From the NCBI GenBank assembly GCA_008682415.1, contig VANK01000013.1, positions 1 to 64,000 on the forward strand: a DNA stretch of 64,000 bases, given 5' to 3'. Each line of letters opens with the position of its first letter. Position 1 is the first letter of the stretch. Made by a program: the position numbers and the translations under genes. Source of the stretch: Acidobacteria bacterium AB60 (GTDB lineage Bacteria; Acidobacteriota; Terriglobia; Terriglobales; Acidobacteriaceae). Below the pieces are notes generated by a model that had not been told where the DNA came from, searched no databases, and saw only the letters and a program-made list of their open reading frames with translations. This document shows positions 42,989-52,865 of the stretch, one piece after another.

Positions 42989-43135
42989 CTAAGCCTTCCT
43001 CCGAAACTCCCACCGGTCGATATACACCCACTCCCCATCCGCGCCACGTTCCTCGTTGACCAACGAGTGCACTTGCTCCCGTTCCGTTTTACGCAGTCGG
43101 AACCCGGCCACAAGGCGAGATCGATGTCATCGAAG
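42989..43135 (-). pseudogene. C-terminal remnant of the 46.3-kb small gene family
   Basis: On the minus strand the frame ending at the TAG of 42989-42991 reads VNEERGADGEWVYIDRW then EFRRKA. It lines up with VNEEQTPDGAWAYIDRW and DFTRKNA, the end of the intact gene at 46265-46645. About 40 codons are recognisable; a stop codon interrupts the frame just upstream, so this is a decayed fragment. It lies on the other side of the large lipoprotein gene in the same orientation as the intact copy. Confidence 0.7.
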
Positions 43136-43328
43136 AAACCCTCCAAAGATGCGCGCCCCGCGGATTCTCCCCGAAAAGCCGGAAATGAGGGCGTGCCTCT
43201 GCTCGGCACCCTGCGTCGTACGCACCCGCTCAGTCTGAGCTCGTGCGAAGCCAGGGCTGCACCTAACTACCGAGGTGACTATTTGTCGCTGTGTGATAGG
43301 ATTCGGGCTCTGACCTCTCGAGGTTTTC

Positions 43329-46268
43329 ATGAAAAAATTGAGCGGGATCTGCCTTCTGCCGGGCTGCGTGGCCTTTGTTCTTTCAGGCTGTGGAGGAAGC
43401 GGCACTTCCGGCACCGGCACTCAAAATCCGGTGCCGACGCTTGCCTCGTTGAGCCCAAGCTCCGCCGCGACCGCTTCGTCAGCCGTTACCGTCACGGCTA
43501 CTGGAACAGGCTTCATCCCCTCATCGAGCGTTGCGTGGAATGGCACGACTCTCTCCACAACCTTTGTTTCTACGAGCAGCCTGCAGGCCACGGTGCCTCA
43601 ATCGGACCTGGTCACCGCAGGCACTGCGAAGATTACCGTGCAGACCCCCGCTCCCGGCGGAGGAACTTCGGCTCCCCTCACATTCACCATTAACAATCCA
43701 GTGCCAGTGCTGAATTCTCTCTCGCCGTCCACGGCGACCGCAGGCAGCGCCGCTCTTACACTCACAATCACTGGACAGCAGTTCGTCACTTCTTCGCAGA
43801 TCCTATGGAATGGGTCGCCGATCAATACGACCTATTCGTCGTCTACTACCCTCTCTGGTCAGGTTCCCGCGTCGGCGCTCACGACGCCGGGAACGGCCAA
43901 TGTGACGGTGCAAAGTCCAACTCCCGGCGGAGGCGCCTCGGCGGCGCTTACTTTCACCATTCTTCCCGCTGCCGCCGCGAATCTTTCCGTTCTAGATCTC
44001 CAAGGAAACGATGTCGTCTGGGATGCAAAAGCAGCCAAGCTATATGTATCTGTTCCCGCTGCAGCGCCGTCCAACGGCGACACCATCACGGTGGTGGACC
44101 CAGTGGCTGCAACCATTTCCGGTGCGATTGCAGTTTCATCAGAGGCCTCGGTGCTAGCGATCTCGGATGATAGCCAGTTCCTCTACGCGGGCGTGAGCGC
44201 CGGAACCGCAGTGCAACGATTCGTCCTTCCGGCATTGACTCCGGACTTGCAAATCAACCTGGGCGGAAGCACGCTCCACGACATGAAGGTCAAACCGGGT
44301 TCCCCTCACACCCTTGCCGTCGCCGCGTCTGCCACGTTTCCTCCGGCCTTGGAAATATTTGACGACAACACCATGCGGAGTAGTGTCGATTTGTTTGGAG
44401 ATGGAGGCTCGATTCAGTGGAAAGCGGACGGCACGGAGGTCTGGGGCGAGGAATCCTCATCCCAGCCGGCGCTGGTGCGATCCTCGGTAACCGCGAGTGG
44501 GGCAAGCCATCTCGCAACGTATCGTGACGCATTTCGTTACCTTGGCACCCACCTGCATTCCGATCCGGTGAAGGGATACGTTTACGGAGATTTTGGGATG
44601 ATCGTTGATGCGGCTACGGGGTTGCCAGTGGGCAACTTTGCACTCATGCACGCCGACAGCAGCCTCTATGACATGCCCATGCTGACGGTCGACCCTGCTC
44701 TCAAGCGCGCGTTCGGTGTGCGCAAGATACTTCTATCGAACGCCTCGCCGCAACCCCAGACCGCTTATGAGGTCCAGTCTTTCGATCTGAATAATTTTCA
44801 GGAGATCAGCAAGATTCTGATCCCCAATCCGGCTGGTACGCTCGCGAACTTCATTCGTTGGGGCAGTTCCGGCCTCGCAATTCTAACCAAGCCTAATCCC
44901 ACCCAATCTTCAGGAAAGCTCTATCTCCTGGATGGACCATTCGTGAATCCGGCGGGCACGCCAGACAGCAGCGCGGGCACCTCGCTGCTTCCGGCCCCTA
45001 CCCTTTCCTTGGTTTCGCCACTTCATGCTGCCGTGGGCGATCCGGGTGTGACCCTGACAATCACCGGACGGGACTTCAACCCGCAAACTACTTTCTATTG
45101 GAACGGAACCAGTGTCCCGGTGACCCTGGTGAGTAGCACCGAGATGCAGGCGCAAATTCCGGCCGGTAATCTAAACGCCAGCGCCATGGTGTCGCTCACC
45201 GCAGCGAACTCCCCAGGACTGGCATCAGATCCCCTGTCGTTTTCAATCGACCCTGCGCCAGTTTCGGGAAACGTATTGGACGTCTACGATGCGGGTGGGA
45301 ATGACCTGGTCTGGGATGCCACCGCCCAAAAAATCTACGTCAGCGCTCCAGGCATCCAGGGTGACAACGGCAACTCGATCGCCGTGATTGATCCCGTGGC
45401 CCACACGCAGGCAACCAACGGATTCCTTGGCAGCGATCCCAACCAACTTGCCATTTCTTCTGACGGCAAGTTCCTGTATGCCGGATTCAACGGAAACAAC
45501 ACTATCAAGCAATACAATCTGCCGGGATTCACGGTGAACAACAGCTGGAATTTAGGATTGGATCCAGTGTACGGGGCCACATACGCGCTCGATTTGCAGG
45601 CAGCTCCAGGAGCGTCGCACACTACGGCTATTTCTCTGTCTTCCTTTGACGTCTCTCCTTCCGAACTGGGAGTGTCGATCTTTGACGATACGACGCCTCG
45701 GCCCACCAAACTCGTCACGGGGGGTAACAGCTACCGCTCATTGCAGTGGGCGGGTACGGCGGCAACCATGTTCGCGGAGGCCGATGCCGAACCGACCGAT
45801 TTCTTCACACTGGCGGTGAATGCCTCCGGCGTGACGCTCAGCAGCGTGGCAAATAATCTGGTGACACCCTTTGCTGCTCTTCATTTTGATTCGGCGACCG
45901 GTCTTGTTTACACGGACGGTGGACAGGTGATCGATCCGTTGAAGGGCACCACGGTCGGGGCATATGCGGTTGCGAGCCCCTACTCTGGGCTGGCGGCGAT
46001 CGACGCTGCGCAGGATCGCGTGTTCTTCCTCGGCCAATCGACGGCCCAGCAGGGTACAACCACTTACACCCTCCAGGCTTTCGATCAGAAGAACTTTACG
46101 CTGGTGAACAGCACAATCATCCCGAATGTCTTGGGAACACCAGTCGCGCTCATCCGCTGGGGCTCAAATGGACTTGCCTTCACAACGCGAGGGGGCTTGC
46201 AGTACTTTTTCTCCGGAATAGGCCCAGGGCGGCTCTACGTATTCACTGGGACGTTCGTCAAGCCCTAG
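43329..46268 (+). CDS. Large IPT/TIG-domain lipoprotein with propeller-like repeats
   Basis: Protein of 979 residues with a lipobox (VLSGCGG, Cys20), so it is a lipid-anchored surface or periplasmic protein. Two IPT/TIG Ig-like domains follow (about 35-120 and 125-210: LASLSPSSAATASSAVTVTATGTGF and LNSLSPSTATAGSAALTLTITG, each quoted in part). A YncE-like beta-propeller region starts about 215 (VLDLQGNDVVWDAKAAKLYVSVP, VLAISDDSQFLYAG). A third TIG domain (about 555-640) and a second copy of the propeller region (VLDVYDAGGNDLVWDATAQKIYVSAP, LAISSDGKFLYAGFNG) complete an internal duplication. Base composition is visibly more AT-rich than the neighbours. GAGG lies 6 bases before the ATG. Adhesion or polymer binding is a guess. 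Confidence 0.87.
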   Translation: MKKLSGICLLPGCVAFVLSGCGGSGTSGTGTQNPVPTLASLSPSSAATASSAVTVTATGTGFIPSSSVAWNGTTLSTTFVSTSSLQATVPQSDLVTAGTAKITVQTPAPGGGTSAPLTFTINNPVPVLNSLSPSTATAGSAALTLTITGQQFVTSSQILWNGSPINTTYSSSTTLSGQVPASALTTPGTANVTVQSPTPGGGASAALTFTILPAAAANLSVLDLQGNDVVWDAKAAKLYVSVPAAAPSNGDTITVVDPVAATISGAIAVSSEASVLAISDDSQFLYAGVSAGTAVQRFVLPALTPDLQINLGGSTLHDMKVKPGSPHTLAVAASATFPPALEIFDDNTMRSSVDLFGDGGSIQWKADGTEVWGEESSSQPALVRSSVTASGASHLATYRDAFRYLGTHLHSDPVKGYVYGDFGMIVDAATGLPVGNFALMHADSSLYDMPMLTVDPALKRAFGVRKILLSNASPQPQTAYEVQSFDLNNFQEISKILIPNPAGTLANFIRWGSSGLAILTKPNPTQSSGKLYLLDGPFVNPAGTPDSSAGTSLLPAPTLSLVSPLHAAVGDPGVTLTITGRDFNPQTTFYWNGTSVPVTLVSSTEMQAQIPAGNLNASAMVSLTAANSPGLASDPLSFSIDPAPVSGNVLDVYDAGGNDLVWDATAQKIYVSAPGIQGDNGNSIAVIDPVAHTQATNGFLGSDPNQLAISSDGKFLYAGFNGNNTIKQYNLPGFTVNNSWNLGLDPVYGATYALDLQAAPGASHTTAISLSSFDVSPSELGVSIFDDTTPRPTKLVTGGNSYRSLQWAGTAATMFAEADAEPTDFFTLAVNASGVTLSSVANNLVTPFAALHFDSATGLVYTDGGQVIDPLKGTTVGAYAVASPYSGLAAIDAAQDRVFFLGQSTAQQGTTTYTLQAFDQKNFTLVNSTIIPNVLGTPVALIRWGSNGLAFTTRGGLQYFFSGIGPGRLYVFTGTFVKP

Positions 46269-46645
46269 GCGTTCTTGCGCGTGAAATCCCAACGGTCGAT
46301 ATAGGCCCAGGCGCCGTCGGGTGTCTGTTCCTCGTTTACGTACGAGAAACGGTCGTCGCCGTCGCGCGTGAGGGTAAGCCGCCACAACCGCGTCGGCCCC
46401 AGCATCGTCATCTCGCCCGTGAACACCAGCCGGCCGTCCACCCATCCCTCCGCCGACCGCAGCATCCCGTAGGCCCCGCGCATCAGCAGGTAGATCCTCC
46501 AGCCGATCTTCTCCATCTCGGCCGCGCGGATGCCGGGAAGGGTCGCCAGAAGCTCCGGGCGAAAGACACCCACCTGCCGCGCCGGGTCAACCCGCGAAGG
46601 CCCCATCGTCATCACTCCGGTAGAAAACAGCTCCTCCATCAGCAT
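46265..46645 (-). CDS. Conserved small protein, unknown function
   Basis: Protein of 126 residues from the ATG at 46645 (MLMEELFSTG); a longer in-frame start is less likely. It reads as a compact domain: RVGVFRPELLATLPGI-type start, WRIYLLMRGAYGMLRSAEGWVDGRLVF, TMLGPTRLWRLTLTRD, FSYVNEEQTPDGAWAYIDRW and DFTRKNA. The strand-turn pattern with Gly and Trp suggests a small beta-rich fold (lipocalin-like) but no family is certain. Its 3' end overlaps the stop of the convergent lipoprotein gene by 4 bases. A decayed relative lies at 42989-43135. Confidence 0.75.
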   Translation of the reverse strand: MLMEELFSTGVMTMGPSRVDPARQVGVFRPELLATLPGIRAAEMEKIGWRIYLLMRGAYGMLRSAEGWVDGRLVFTGEMTMLGPTRLWRLTLTRDGDDRFSYVNEEQTPDGAWAYIDRWDFTRKNA

Positions 46646-47055
46646 GGGGTGGGGACCTCGCTTGCGTGGGATGGATGATGCGAGGCAATCATATCCGCCG
46701 GCCCCGTCCCGGCTTGTCACCGAATGGTCACTGGCATGCGCCCAGATTTCCGTTCCGGATTCCGTTCCTCAGGATGGGCCGCGCCGGCGGCCTGTGGAAA
46801 TCCTGTCAAGAGGCATTTTGAAAAATAGTTGGTAAGTGCTTTTGGAATGAACGCGAAAAACTTGTGCCGGATTGGGGGTTAATTCTGCCATCCTGCCATA
46901 CTGGAGGCAGCGCCAGGGAATGCGCGAGACGAGCCGGGAAGCACCTCTTTAGTTCCGTCGGGGTCGGCTCGAAGGCGTCGGACCCCCACCCCCTCCCCCG
47001 CTCTCTCCTATCGCCTTTTCTTCGCCTTTAGCGGGTGCTCTAGTAGCATCCAGAC
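46646..47055 (+). promoter_or_regulatory. Long leader of the TerC gene with alternative hairpins
   Basis: No gene is seen here. Two hairpins overlap. Stem 1 is CGAGCCG (46930-46936) with CGGCTCG (46965-46971). Stem 2 is CGGGGTC (46959-46965) with GACCCC (46981-46986), whose loop contains the stem 1 right arm, so the two cannot form together. A pyrimidine-rich tract follows. TerC/Alx genes are often under a Mn-sensing yybP-ykoY riboswitch; the consensus GGGGAGUA is not found here. Confidence 0.35.
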
Positions 47056-47937
47056 ATGATTGGCGGTGCTTCGTGGACCTGGTGGGTCGGATATCACGTG
47101 GTCGTGGTCCTGCTCCTGGCCGTCGATGCCCTCTTGCCGGGGCACTCCCGCAGCAAGGCTGCCCGCCATCCCCAGCGGATCGCTTGGATCTGGACCGGGC
47201 TGCTGGCGGCCGCGGCCCTCACCTTCGCCGCCTGGATCGCTCACGAGCAGGGTCGCGAGAACGCCCTGCAGTTCATTGCGGGTTACGCCGTCGAGACCTC
47301 CCTGAGTGTCGATAACCTTTTTGTTTTTCTGGTGATATTCCAGGGATTCCGGATCAGCGAACAGCGCCAGCACCGCGCCCTGCTGTGGGGCGTGGGGGGT
47401 GCGGTCGTTCTCCGCGGGCTCTTCATTGCCGTGGGCGTAGGGCTGCTGCACCGTTTCGAGTGGATCACCTATATCTTCGGGGCGTTTCTGCTGTACGCCG
47501 CCTGGCGGCTGGTCCGGGGAGGCTCCGCCAAGGCGGCCATCCCCGAGTGGATCCGGCGCCTGCAGCCGGCCAAGGGCTCGCTGCTCCCGGTCATCCTGGC
47601 GGTCGAAGCCACCGACGTGCTGTTCGCCGTCGACTCCATTCCCGCCGTGCTGGCTATCTCCAAGGATCCATTCATCGTCTACACGTCGAACATTGCGGCG
47701 ATCCTGGGGCTGCGTTCGCTCTACTTCGCGCTGGCGGGGCTGCTGGACCGGCTGCACTACCTGCACTACGGCCTGGGCGCGCTGCTGGGGTTCATCGCCT
47801 TGAAGATGCTGGCCTCCCGCTGGGTGGAGGTGCCGGTCACCTGGTCTCTGGCCATCATCGGGGCGATTCTGGCGCTCTGCGCCGTCTTCAGCATGATTGC
47901 GGAGAAGGGCAGGAAGAATCCCTCCGCGCAGGCCTGA
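47056..47937 (+). CDS. TerC/Alx-family membrane protein
   Basis: Protein of 293 residues with about eight membrane segments. The two signature helices with paired acidic residues are AVETSLSVDNLFVFLVIF and AVEATDVLFAVDSIPAVLAIS; the Asp and Glu side chains are thought to bind Mn or other divalent ions. The family exports Mn or aids metal loading of exported proteins. No tellurite operon is nearby, so the role is probably metal handling at the membrane. No strong Shine-Dalgarno precedes the ATG. Confidence 0.93.
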   Translation: MIGGASWTWWVGYHVVVVLLLAVDALLPGHSRSKAARHPQRIAWIWTGLLAAAALTFAAWIAHEQGRENALQFIAGYAVETSLSVDNLFVFLVIFQGFRISEQRQHRALLWGVGGAVVLRGLFIAVGVGLLHRFEWITYIFGAFLLYAAWRLVRGGSAKAAIPEWIRRLQPAKGSLLPVILAVEATDVLFAVDSIPAVLAISKDPFIVYTSNIAAILGLRSLYFALAGLLDRLHYLHYGLGALLGFIALKMLASRWVEVPVTWSLAIIGAILALCAVFSMIAEKGRKNPSAQA

Positions 47938-48116
47938 CGCGGGAACTCGAGTGCGCTCAAAGTTGGAACGGGAGACGCAGAGGAACTGCGCCGTCGTCTG
48001 CGGCGACGAGCCTTGAGAGGAAGAAAAGAGAAGGGCGGACCTGGGGATAAATACACGTGTCCGCACCGTCCGGCTGCTGGGTAACCGGCAGCCAGGGGCC
48101 CGGGCACGAGGGAAAA

Positions 48117-48350
48117 TCAGGCTGCGTTGTGGGCGGTCGTGTCCCTCAGGCGAATGACGGCGTCTGCCTGGGGCCCTTTCTGGCCTTGAACGATGTCGAA
48201 CTCGACATCGTCGCCCTCCTTCAAGGTCTTATAACCTTCCAGTTGAATCGCGGAGTAATGAACGAATACATCGGGCCCATCGTCACGTCCAATGAACCCA
48301 TAGCCCTTGGCGTTGTTAAACCACTTGACCTTACCTTTGTACTGAGCCAC
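48117..48350 (-). CDS. csp: Cold-shock domain protein
   Basis: Protein of 77 residues from a GTG at 48350 ([16 protein letters not shown]), preceded by GGGAG; an ATG seven codons upstream is possible. The cold-shock domain is intact, with RNP1 as KGYGFIGR and RNP2 as DVFVHYSAI. It ends in [13 protein letters not shown]. It binds single-stranded RNA or DNA. The spacer upstream (48351-48512) probably carries a leader RNA, as is usual for the family. Confidence 0.93.
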   Translation of the reverse strand: MAQYKGKVKWFNNAKGYGFIGRDDGPDVFVHYSAIQLEGYKTLKEGDDVEFDIVQGQKGPQADAVIRLRDTTAHNAA

Positions 48351-48600
48351 AGGCTCCCGCCTTCCTTGCATCGTGAAGAGTACACAGCCGCCAAGTGGAG
48401 GATTCAGGTACTCGGCAGCCGCTACCTGTCTATGACGGTAGAAGCAACGATGAGGTTGGTTGCCTGGAGCGAATCCCTGTTCAAAAGGTGGGATAAATGA
48501 GACCGGTATCAATCGAATGGGTGAGAGGGAGGCGAGGGGGTGCAGAGGGCCAGGGCCGGCGAAGCCGAGAGGGGCGCGTCCTCCGGCTTCGGCCTGGCGG

Positions 48601-49260
48601 CTACTTGCGTTTGGAGCGGCGGAGCTGATGGTAGAGGAGGATGCAGGAGAGGGTCTTGCCGTCCATGATGTTGCCCTTCTCGATCTGCTTGAGGATTTCG
48701 GAGAGCTTGATGAGGCGCAGCTCGATGTTCTCGTCGTCCTCCGGGTGGGCGTCGCCGGGGACCAATCCCTCGGCCAGGAAGACCTTCATGGACTCGCCCA
48801 GGAAGCCGGGGCTGGCGAAGTACTCAACCAGCGGTTTCCACTTTTTCGCGCGGTAGCCGGTCTCTTCTTCCAACTCGCGCTGGGCGCCGGCGAGCGGCTC
48901 TTCGCCGGGATCGAGGCGGCCAGCCGGCAACTCCCAGAGGAAGCGGCCCGCGGCGTGGCGATACTGGCGCTCCATGACAACCCACGGGTCTTTCTTGCTC
49001 TTGCTGGAATCGATGGCGAGGATGATGACGCTGCCGTTATGGCGGACCACGTCGCGGGTGGTTTCGAGGCCGGTGGGGGTGATGATGTGGTCCTGGGTCA
49101 CGCGGAAGAGCTTGCCCTCGTAGACCACCTTGGAGCTGAGAAGCTTCTCTTCGCCGACGGATTTTGTGGCGCCGGCCTTGAGGGTCTTCTTCTTGGCGGG
49201 TTTGCTTTTGGAGGCCTTAGGACTATCGGGGGAAGCTGCTTTTTTCTTGCTGGCTGGCAT
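48601..49260 (-). CDS. NUDIX hydrolase, ADP-ribose pyrophosphatase type
   Basis: Protein of 219 residues from the ATG at 49260 ([11 protein letters not shown]). A Lys/Ala/Ser-rich N-terminal tail of about 35 residues precedes the fold. The NUDIX box is complete: [23 protein letters not shown] (quoted in parts: GRLDPGEE and RELEEETGY). The preceding [12 protein letters not shown] and following [17 protein letters not shown] are typical of ADP-ribose pyrophosphatases. It would remove ADP-ribose and similar nucleotide diphosphates. The basic tail is unusual and may mediate nucleic-acid contact. Confidence 0.92.
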   Translation of the reverse strand: MPASKKKAASPDSPKASKSKPAKKKTLKAGATKSVGEEKLLSSKVVYEGKLFRVTQDHIITPTGLETTRDVVRHNGSVIILAIDSSKSKKDPWVVMERQYRHAAGRFLWELPAGRLDPGEEPLAGAQRELEEETGYRAKKWKPLVEYFASPGFLGESMKVFLAEGLVPGDAHPEDDENIELRLIKLSEILKQIEKGNIMDGKTLSCILLYHQLRRSKRK

Positions 49261-49423
49261 CGGGGGCGGTGATCTCCTCAACCCGAGTGTAGACGAGGCG
49301 GGGGAATGTGACCGGCTGGCTGCAAACACTGTGCATCGATTCGTTTGGGCGTGGCATCCTTAAGTGAGCCGTTTGCACCCTATCTGATCTGCCGGAGCCC
49401 CTGCCGGCCAAGTTCAAGCGAAA

Positions 49424-51034
49424 GTGAATCCGTTGCCGACCGCCGAGTGTTATCCGATTAGCGTCGTCCCGGGATTGAGCCGGCTGTATCTGGACTTTTG
49501 CGCCGGAGCGCCGGCTGTGCGGGAGTTCTACGGGCGTTCTTTCGCCGATCCCTGGCGCAGTGAAGGGCGGCCGAGGCTCGCGCACCGGGAGAAGCTGGCT
49601 GCGATCCTGGCGGAACAGAATCCTGTAGCCGCGGAGAAGCTGGGAGCGTTGCGCGGGGGCGCGGGAACTGTGCTGACGGGACAGCAGGTTTCGCTGTTTG
49701 GGGGTCCGCTATTCACGCCGTTCAAGGCGGCGACGGCGCTGGCGCGGGCACAGCAGGCCACCGAGGCCGGCGACGAGCACGTTGCCATCTTCTGGCTGGC
49801 CAGCGAAGACCACGATTTTGCCGAGGTGCAGACGGTTGCGTTTCCGGCCCGGCGCGAGCTGCGCCGGCTGAAGTACGAGAGCGCTCCACCCGAGAACTCG
49901 CCGGTTGGCGGGCTGGTGCTGGACGACACAATCAATGCCCTCCTGGAGCAGGCGGGCGAACTGATTGGATACAGCGACGCTCTGGAGGCGCTGAACGAGG
50001 CATACCGGCCCGGGCGCACGCTGGCGCAGGCGTTCGGGGATTTCTACCGCAAGGTGTTTGCCGCGCAGGGGCTGCTTGTGTTCGACGCGGCGGGTCGGGA
50101 TGTGCATGCGCTGGGCGCCCCGGTGCTACGCGAGGCCATTCAACGGGCGGATGAATTCAATGCCAGGCTGCTGGCGCGCGATGAGGAGTTGACGAAGGCC
50201 GGCTATCACGCGCAGGTGGCGGTTGCGCCGAATTCAAGTTTGTTGTTCCTGATGGATGAGAAGACCGGCGCGCGCGTGGCTCTGAAGCGTTTGCCACAGA
50301 GCGCAGCCGAACCGGATGGGTTATGGCAAGCGGGGCGCCAGCGGCTCTCGTCGTCGGATCTCGAGGGGATTCTTGCGGCAGAGCCGGAGAGGATCTCTCC
50401 TTCGGCGCTGTTGCGGCCGGTGTTCCAGGATTACCTCTTCGGGACGTCCCTGACGATCGGCGGACCCGCAGAGGTGGCGTACTTTGCGCAGTCGGCGGTG
50501 TTGTTCGAGCAGATCCTCGGACGGATGACGCCCGTCCATCCACGCTTCACGGCAACGATTGTGGAGCCGGACATCGGGGAGTTGCTGCGCCGGCATGAGC
50601 TGACGGTGGAGCGGATTCTGGAGGAGACGCCGGATTCTCTGGCGCCTCTGCTGGCGGCACGGGCGATGCCCGTTGAGGGCAAGCGGAAGCTGGCGTCTGC
50701 AGGCAATGCTCTGGATGCGGAGCTGACGGAGCTGCTTGGCTGGATGCGCGCAACCAATGAGGAACTGGGGCGCTCCGGGGAGACCGCCGCGCGCAAGATG
50801 CGGTACCAGATGAACCGTCTTCGCCGGCTCACGGCCAACTTCGTGCTGCAGCGCGAGGAGAGCCTGACCCGCCATGCGCAGGCGATCACGACGGCGGTAT
50901 TTCCCGAGGGGCATCTGCAGGAGCGCGTGCACGGGGCGGCCTGGTACTTCGCGCGGCACGGGTTCGCTTTTGCGGAGGAGCTTGTGCAGCACGCGGCCAA
51001 GGATTGTCCGGGGCACTCGGTGCTTTGGGTTTAA
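49424..51034 (+). CDS. bshC: Bacillithiol biosynthesis cysteine-adding enzyme
   Basis: Protein of 536 residues starting at a GTG at 49424 (MNPLPTAECYPI). The Rossmann-like core shows LTGQQVSLFGGPLFTPFKAATA, IFWLASEDHDFAEV and the later PRFTATIVEPDI; a long coiled-coil segment follows (about 395-480), then HLQERVHGAAWYFARHG. These match BshC, which adds cysteine to GlcN-malate in the last step of bacillithiol synthesis. BshA and BshB are not in the window. It supports a thiol-redox physiology in which the DinB-fold proteins here could take part. Confidence 0.94.
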   Translation: MNPLPTAECYPISVVPGLSRLYLDFCAGAPAVREFYGRSFADPWRSEGRPRLAHREKLAAILAEQNPVAAEKLGALRGGAGTVLTGQQVSLFGGPLFTPFKAATALARAQQATEAGDEHVAIFWLASEDHDFAEVQTVAFPARRELRRLKYESAPPENSPVGGLVLDDTINALLEQAGELIGYSDALEALNEAYRPGRTLAQAFGDFYRKVFAAQGLLVFDAAGRDVHALGAPVLREAIQRADEFNARLLARDEELTKAGYHAQVAVAPNSSLLFLMDEKTGARVALKRLPQSAAEPDGLWQAGRQRLSSSDLEGILAAEPERISPSALLRPVFQDYLFGTSLTIGGPAEVAYFAQSAVLFEQILGRMTPVHPRFTATIVEPDIGELLRRHELTVERILEETPDSLAPLLAARAMPVEGKRKLASAGNALDAELTELLGWMRATNEELGRSGETAARKMRYQMNRLRRLTANFVLQREESLTRHAQAITTAVFPEGHLQERVHGAAWYFARHGFAFAEELVQHAAKDCPGHSVLWV

Positions 51035-51191
51035 CAGTTATTTTTTAGCGCTTAGCTTTTTGCTGGTTCGCGCTCTCCCCTTATCTTCGTTCCGTGCGCC
51101 TCCTGGAGGACGCGGATGCGATTGTGTTCAGGATGGGCACGTCATTCCTTCTGGATCTCTCCTGCTGGATCTCTGTGACATGGGTTTGCTG

Positions 51192-52586
51192 CTAGGCGGC
51201 TTCAGCGCGCTCAGCGGGAGTCGACGGCTCCTGCGAGAGCTCTTCCAGGCTCTTCCCCTTGGGTTCGGGCAGCGTGAAGACGGTCAGGATGAAACCGGCG
51301 GCACTGGCCAGGCCTGCGGCTGATTCGGCCGCGAAGAGTCCTTTCCAGTGCATCAGGTAGGGGAACAGAAAGACGCCGAGGAAGCCGCCCAGCTTTCCGA
51401 GGGCAGCGGCGACACCGTGGGCCGTGGTGCGCACGCGTACGGGGAAGATCTCGGAGGGGTAGACGAAGGTGGTGGCATTCGGTCCGAACTCGGTGAAGAA
51501 GAAGCTGAGGCCAAAGATGAGCAAGAAGGGCGTGACCTTTGTCTCGATGCCCGGAATGAAGGCGAGCAGCGCGAAGCAGACGGCCATCATGGCAAAGCCG
51601 AGGTTCTGAATGGTCTTGCGGCCGAGGCGGTCCATGGTCAGGACGGCGAGGATGTAACCGGGACGGCGAAGACGGCGAAGACCCCGAGTTGTGTGAGGGT
51701 CTTCTGCAGCAGAGTGTGATTGCCCCCGAGCGCGGAGAGGATGAGCGGGCTGGAGACGGTGTTGCCATAGTAGGCGGCGTCCATGAGGAACCAGGCGCCG
51801 CTGGCGCCGATCAGGCGCAGGAGGAGCTTTTCATCGTTGACGAGGCGATGGAAGCCATCCCAGAAAGACACCGAATGGCTTGGCTCCCGAGTCGCCGTGG
51901 ATGGGACGGATCTTGCCGGTTTCGTCTTCATGCATGCGATTAGCGGCGAGGAAGCGGGGAGTCTCTTTGAGCTTGCGCCGCTGCCAGAAGACCGCGAGTG
52001 CGGGAATGGCTCCGAAGGCGACCAGGATGCGCCAGATGATGTCGTGCGAGAGGCTGGTGGAGAGCAGGGCGGCTGCGAAGAGGGGGCCGAAGATGAGCCC
52101 CGCGGCCTGCATGGCGAATACGAGCGTGACCATGAGTCCGCGATGACGCTTGCCTGAATATTCGGCCATGATGGTGGCGCTGACGGGGTAGTCGCCGCCG
52201 ATGCCTACGCCGAGGATGAAGCGGAGGCCGATGAGCCAGAGGATGTTGGGGGAGAGGGAGCAGGCGATGGCTCCGGCCGCGAGCACCAGGACCTCGACGC
52301 CATAGATTCGTTTGCGGCCGACCATGTCGGCCACGCGACCGAAGAGCAGCGCGCCGATGGCGGAGGCGAGGAGCGCTGTGGACTCCACTAGGCTCTCTTC
52401 CAGAGGACTGACCTGCCACAGGGGCTTAATCAGGGTCATTACGACGCCAATGATGAAGAGGTCATAAGCATCTGTGAAGAAGCCCATGCCGGAGATGAAC
52501 ATGATCTTCCAGTGGTGGGCGGTGATGCGGGCGTCATCCATCTCTGAAAAATCGATCGCGGCAGACTTTCCGTGGTTTGAAGCCAT
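51192..52586 (-). pseudogene. MFS transporter (phosphate/sugar type) with two frameshifts
   Basis: Three consecutive frames together make one MFS protein of about 460 residues. The first (52586 to about 51885) holds helices 1-6 with FFTDAYDLFIIGV and GRVADMVGRKRIYG. The second (to about 51655) holds SFWDGFHRLVNDEKLLLRLIG and helix 7. The third has MDRLGRKTIQNLGF through SLEELSQEPS. The first shift is near 51885-51895 (GAKPFG to SVSFWDGF). The second is near 51655-51662, where one C missing from a C run (GTCCCGG) would restore PGYILAVLTMDR. The family is the phosphate:H+ symporter type. Either a recent pseudogene or two assembly indels. Confidence 0.83.
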
Positions 52587-52865
52587 GAGCGGGGAGCCCT
52601 CCGGGGCGCGGGATCACTGGATTGACGAGATGCGGCGAGACCTCTTCGAGGCAGGTGCGCGGTCCGTAAATTCCTGATGAATCGCCGCCGCTAAGGGGAA
52701 CTTACTCGGATTGTGCAGAGTAGTAACTGTCCTGAGTTGCTTGGAGTTACGGATGTTATGGAATCTGCCGGCAGAACAACCTTGGCTAAAAGTGAAGGCA
52801 TCCATCTGATTCGACGCGGAGTTATGCAAGCACGTGGCCCATGCGGCCACGACAGGAGACGAGAG

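Noticed and set aside
42429-43328. Genes in the spacer between the DinB gene and the lipoprotein
   Set aside because: The open frames here are made of intergenic repeats and REP-like sequence; only the decayed C-terminal fragment at 42989-43135 shows homology.
46906-47055. yybP-ykoY manganese riboswitch ahead of the TerC gene
   Set aside because: The family context fits, but the conserved GGGGAGUA and matching second strand are not visible.
51638-51931. Independent small gene (97 codons) in the MFS region
   Set aside because: Its sequence continues helix 7 of the same transporter in another frame; it is best read as part of the frameshifted gene.
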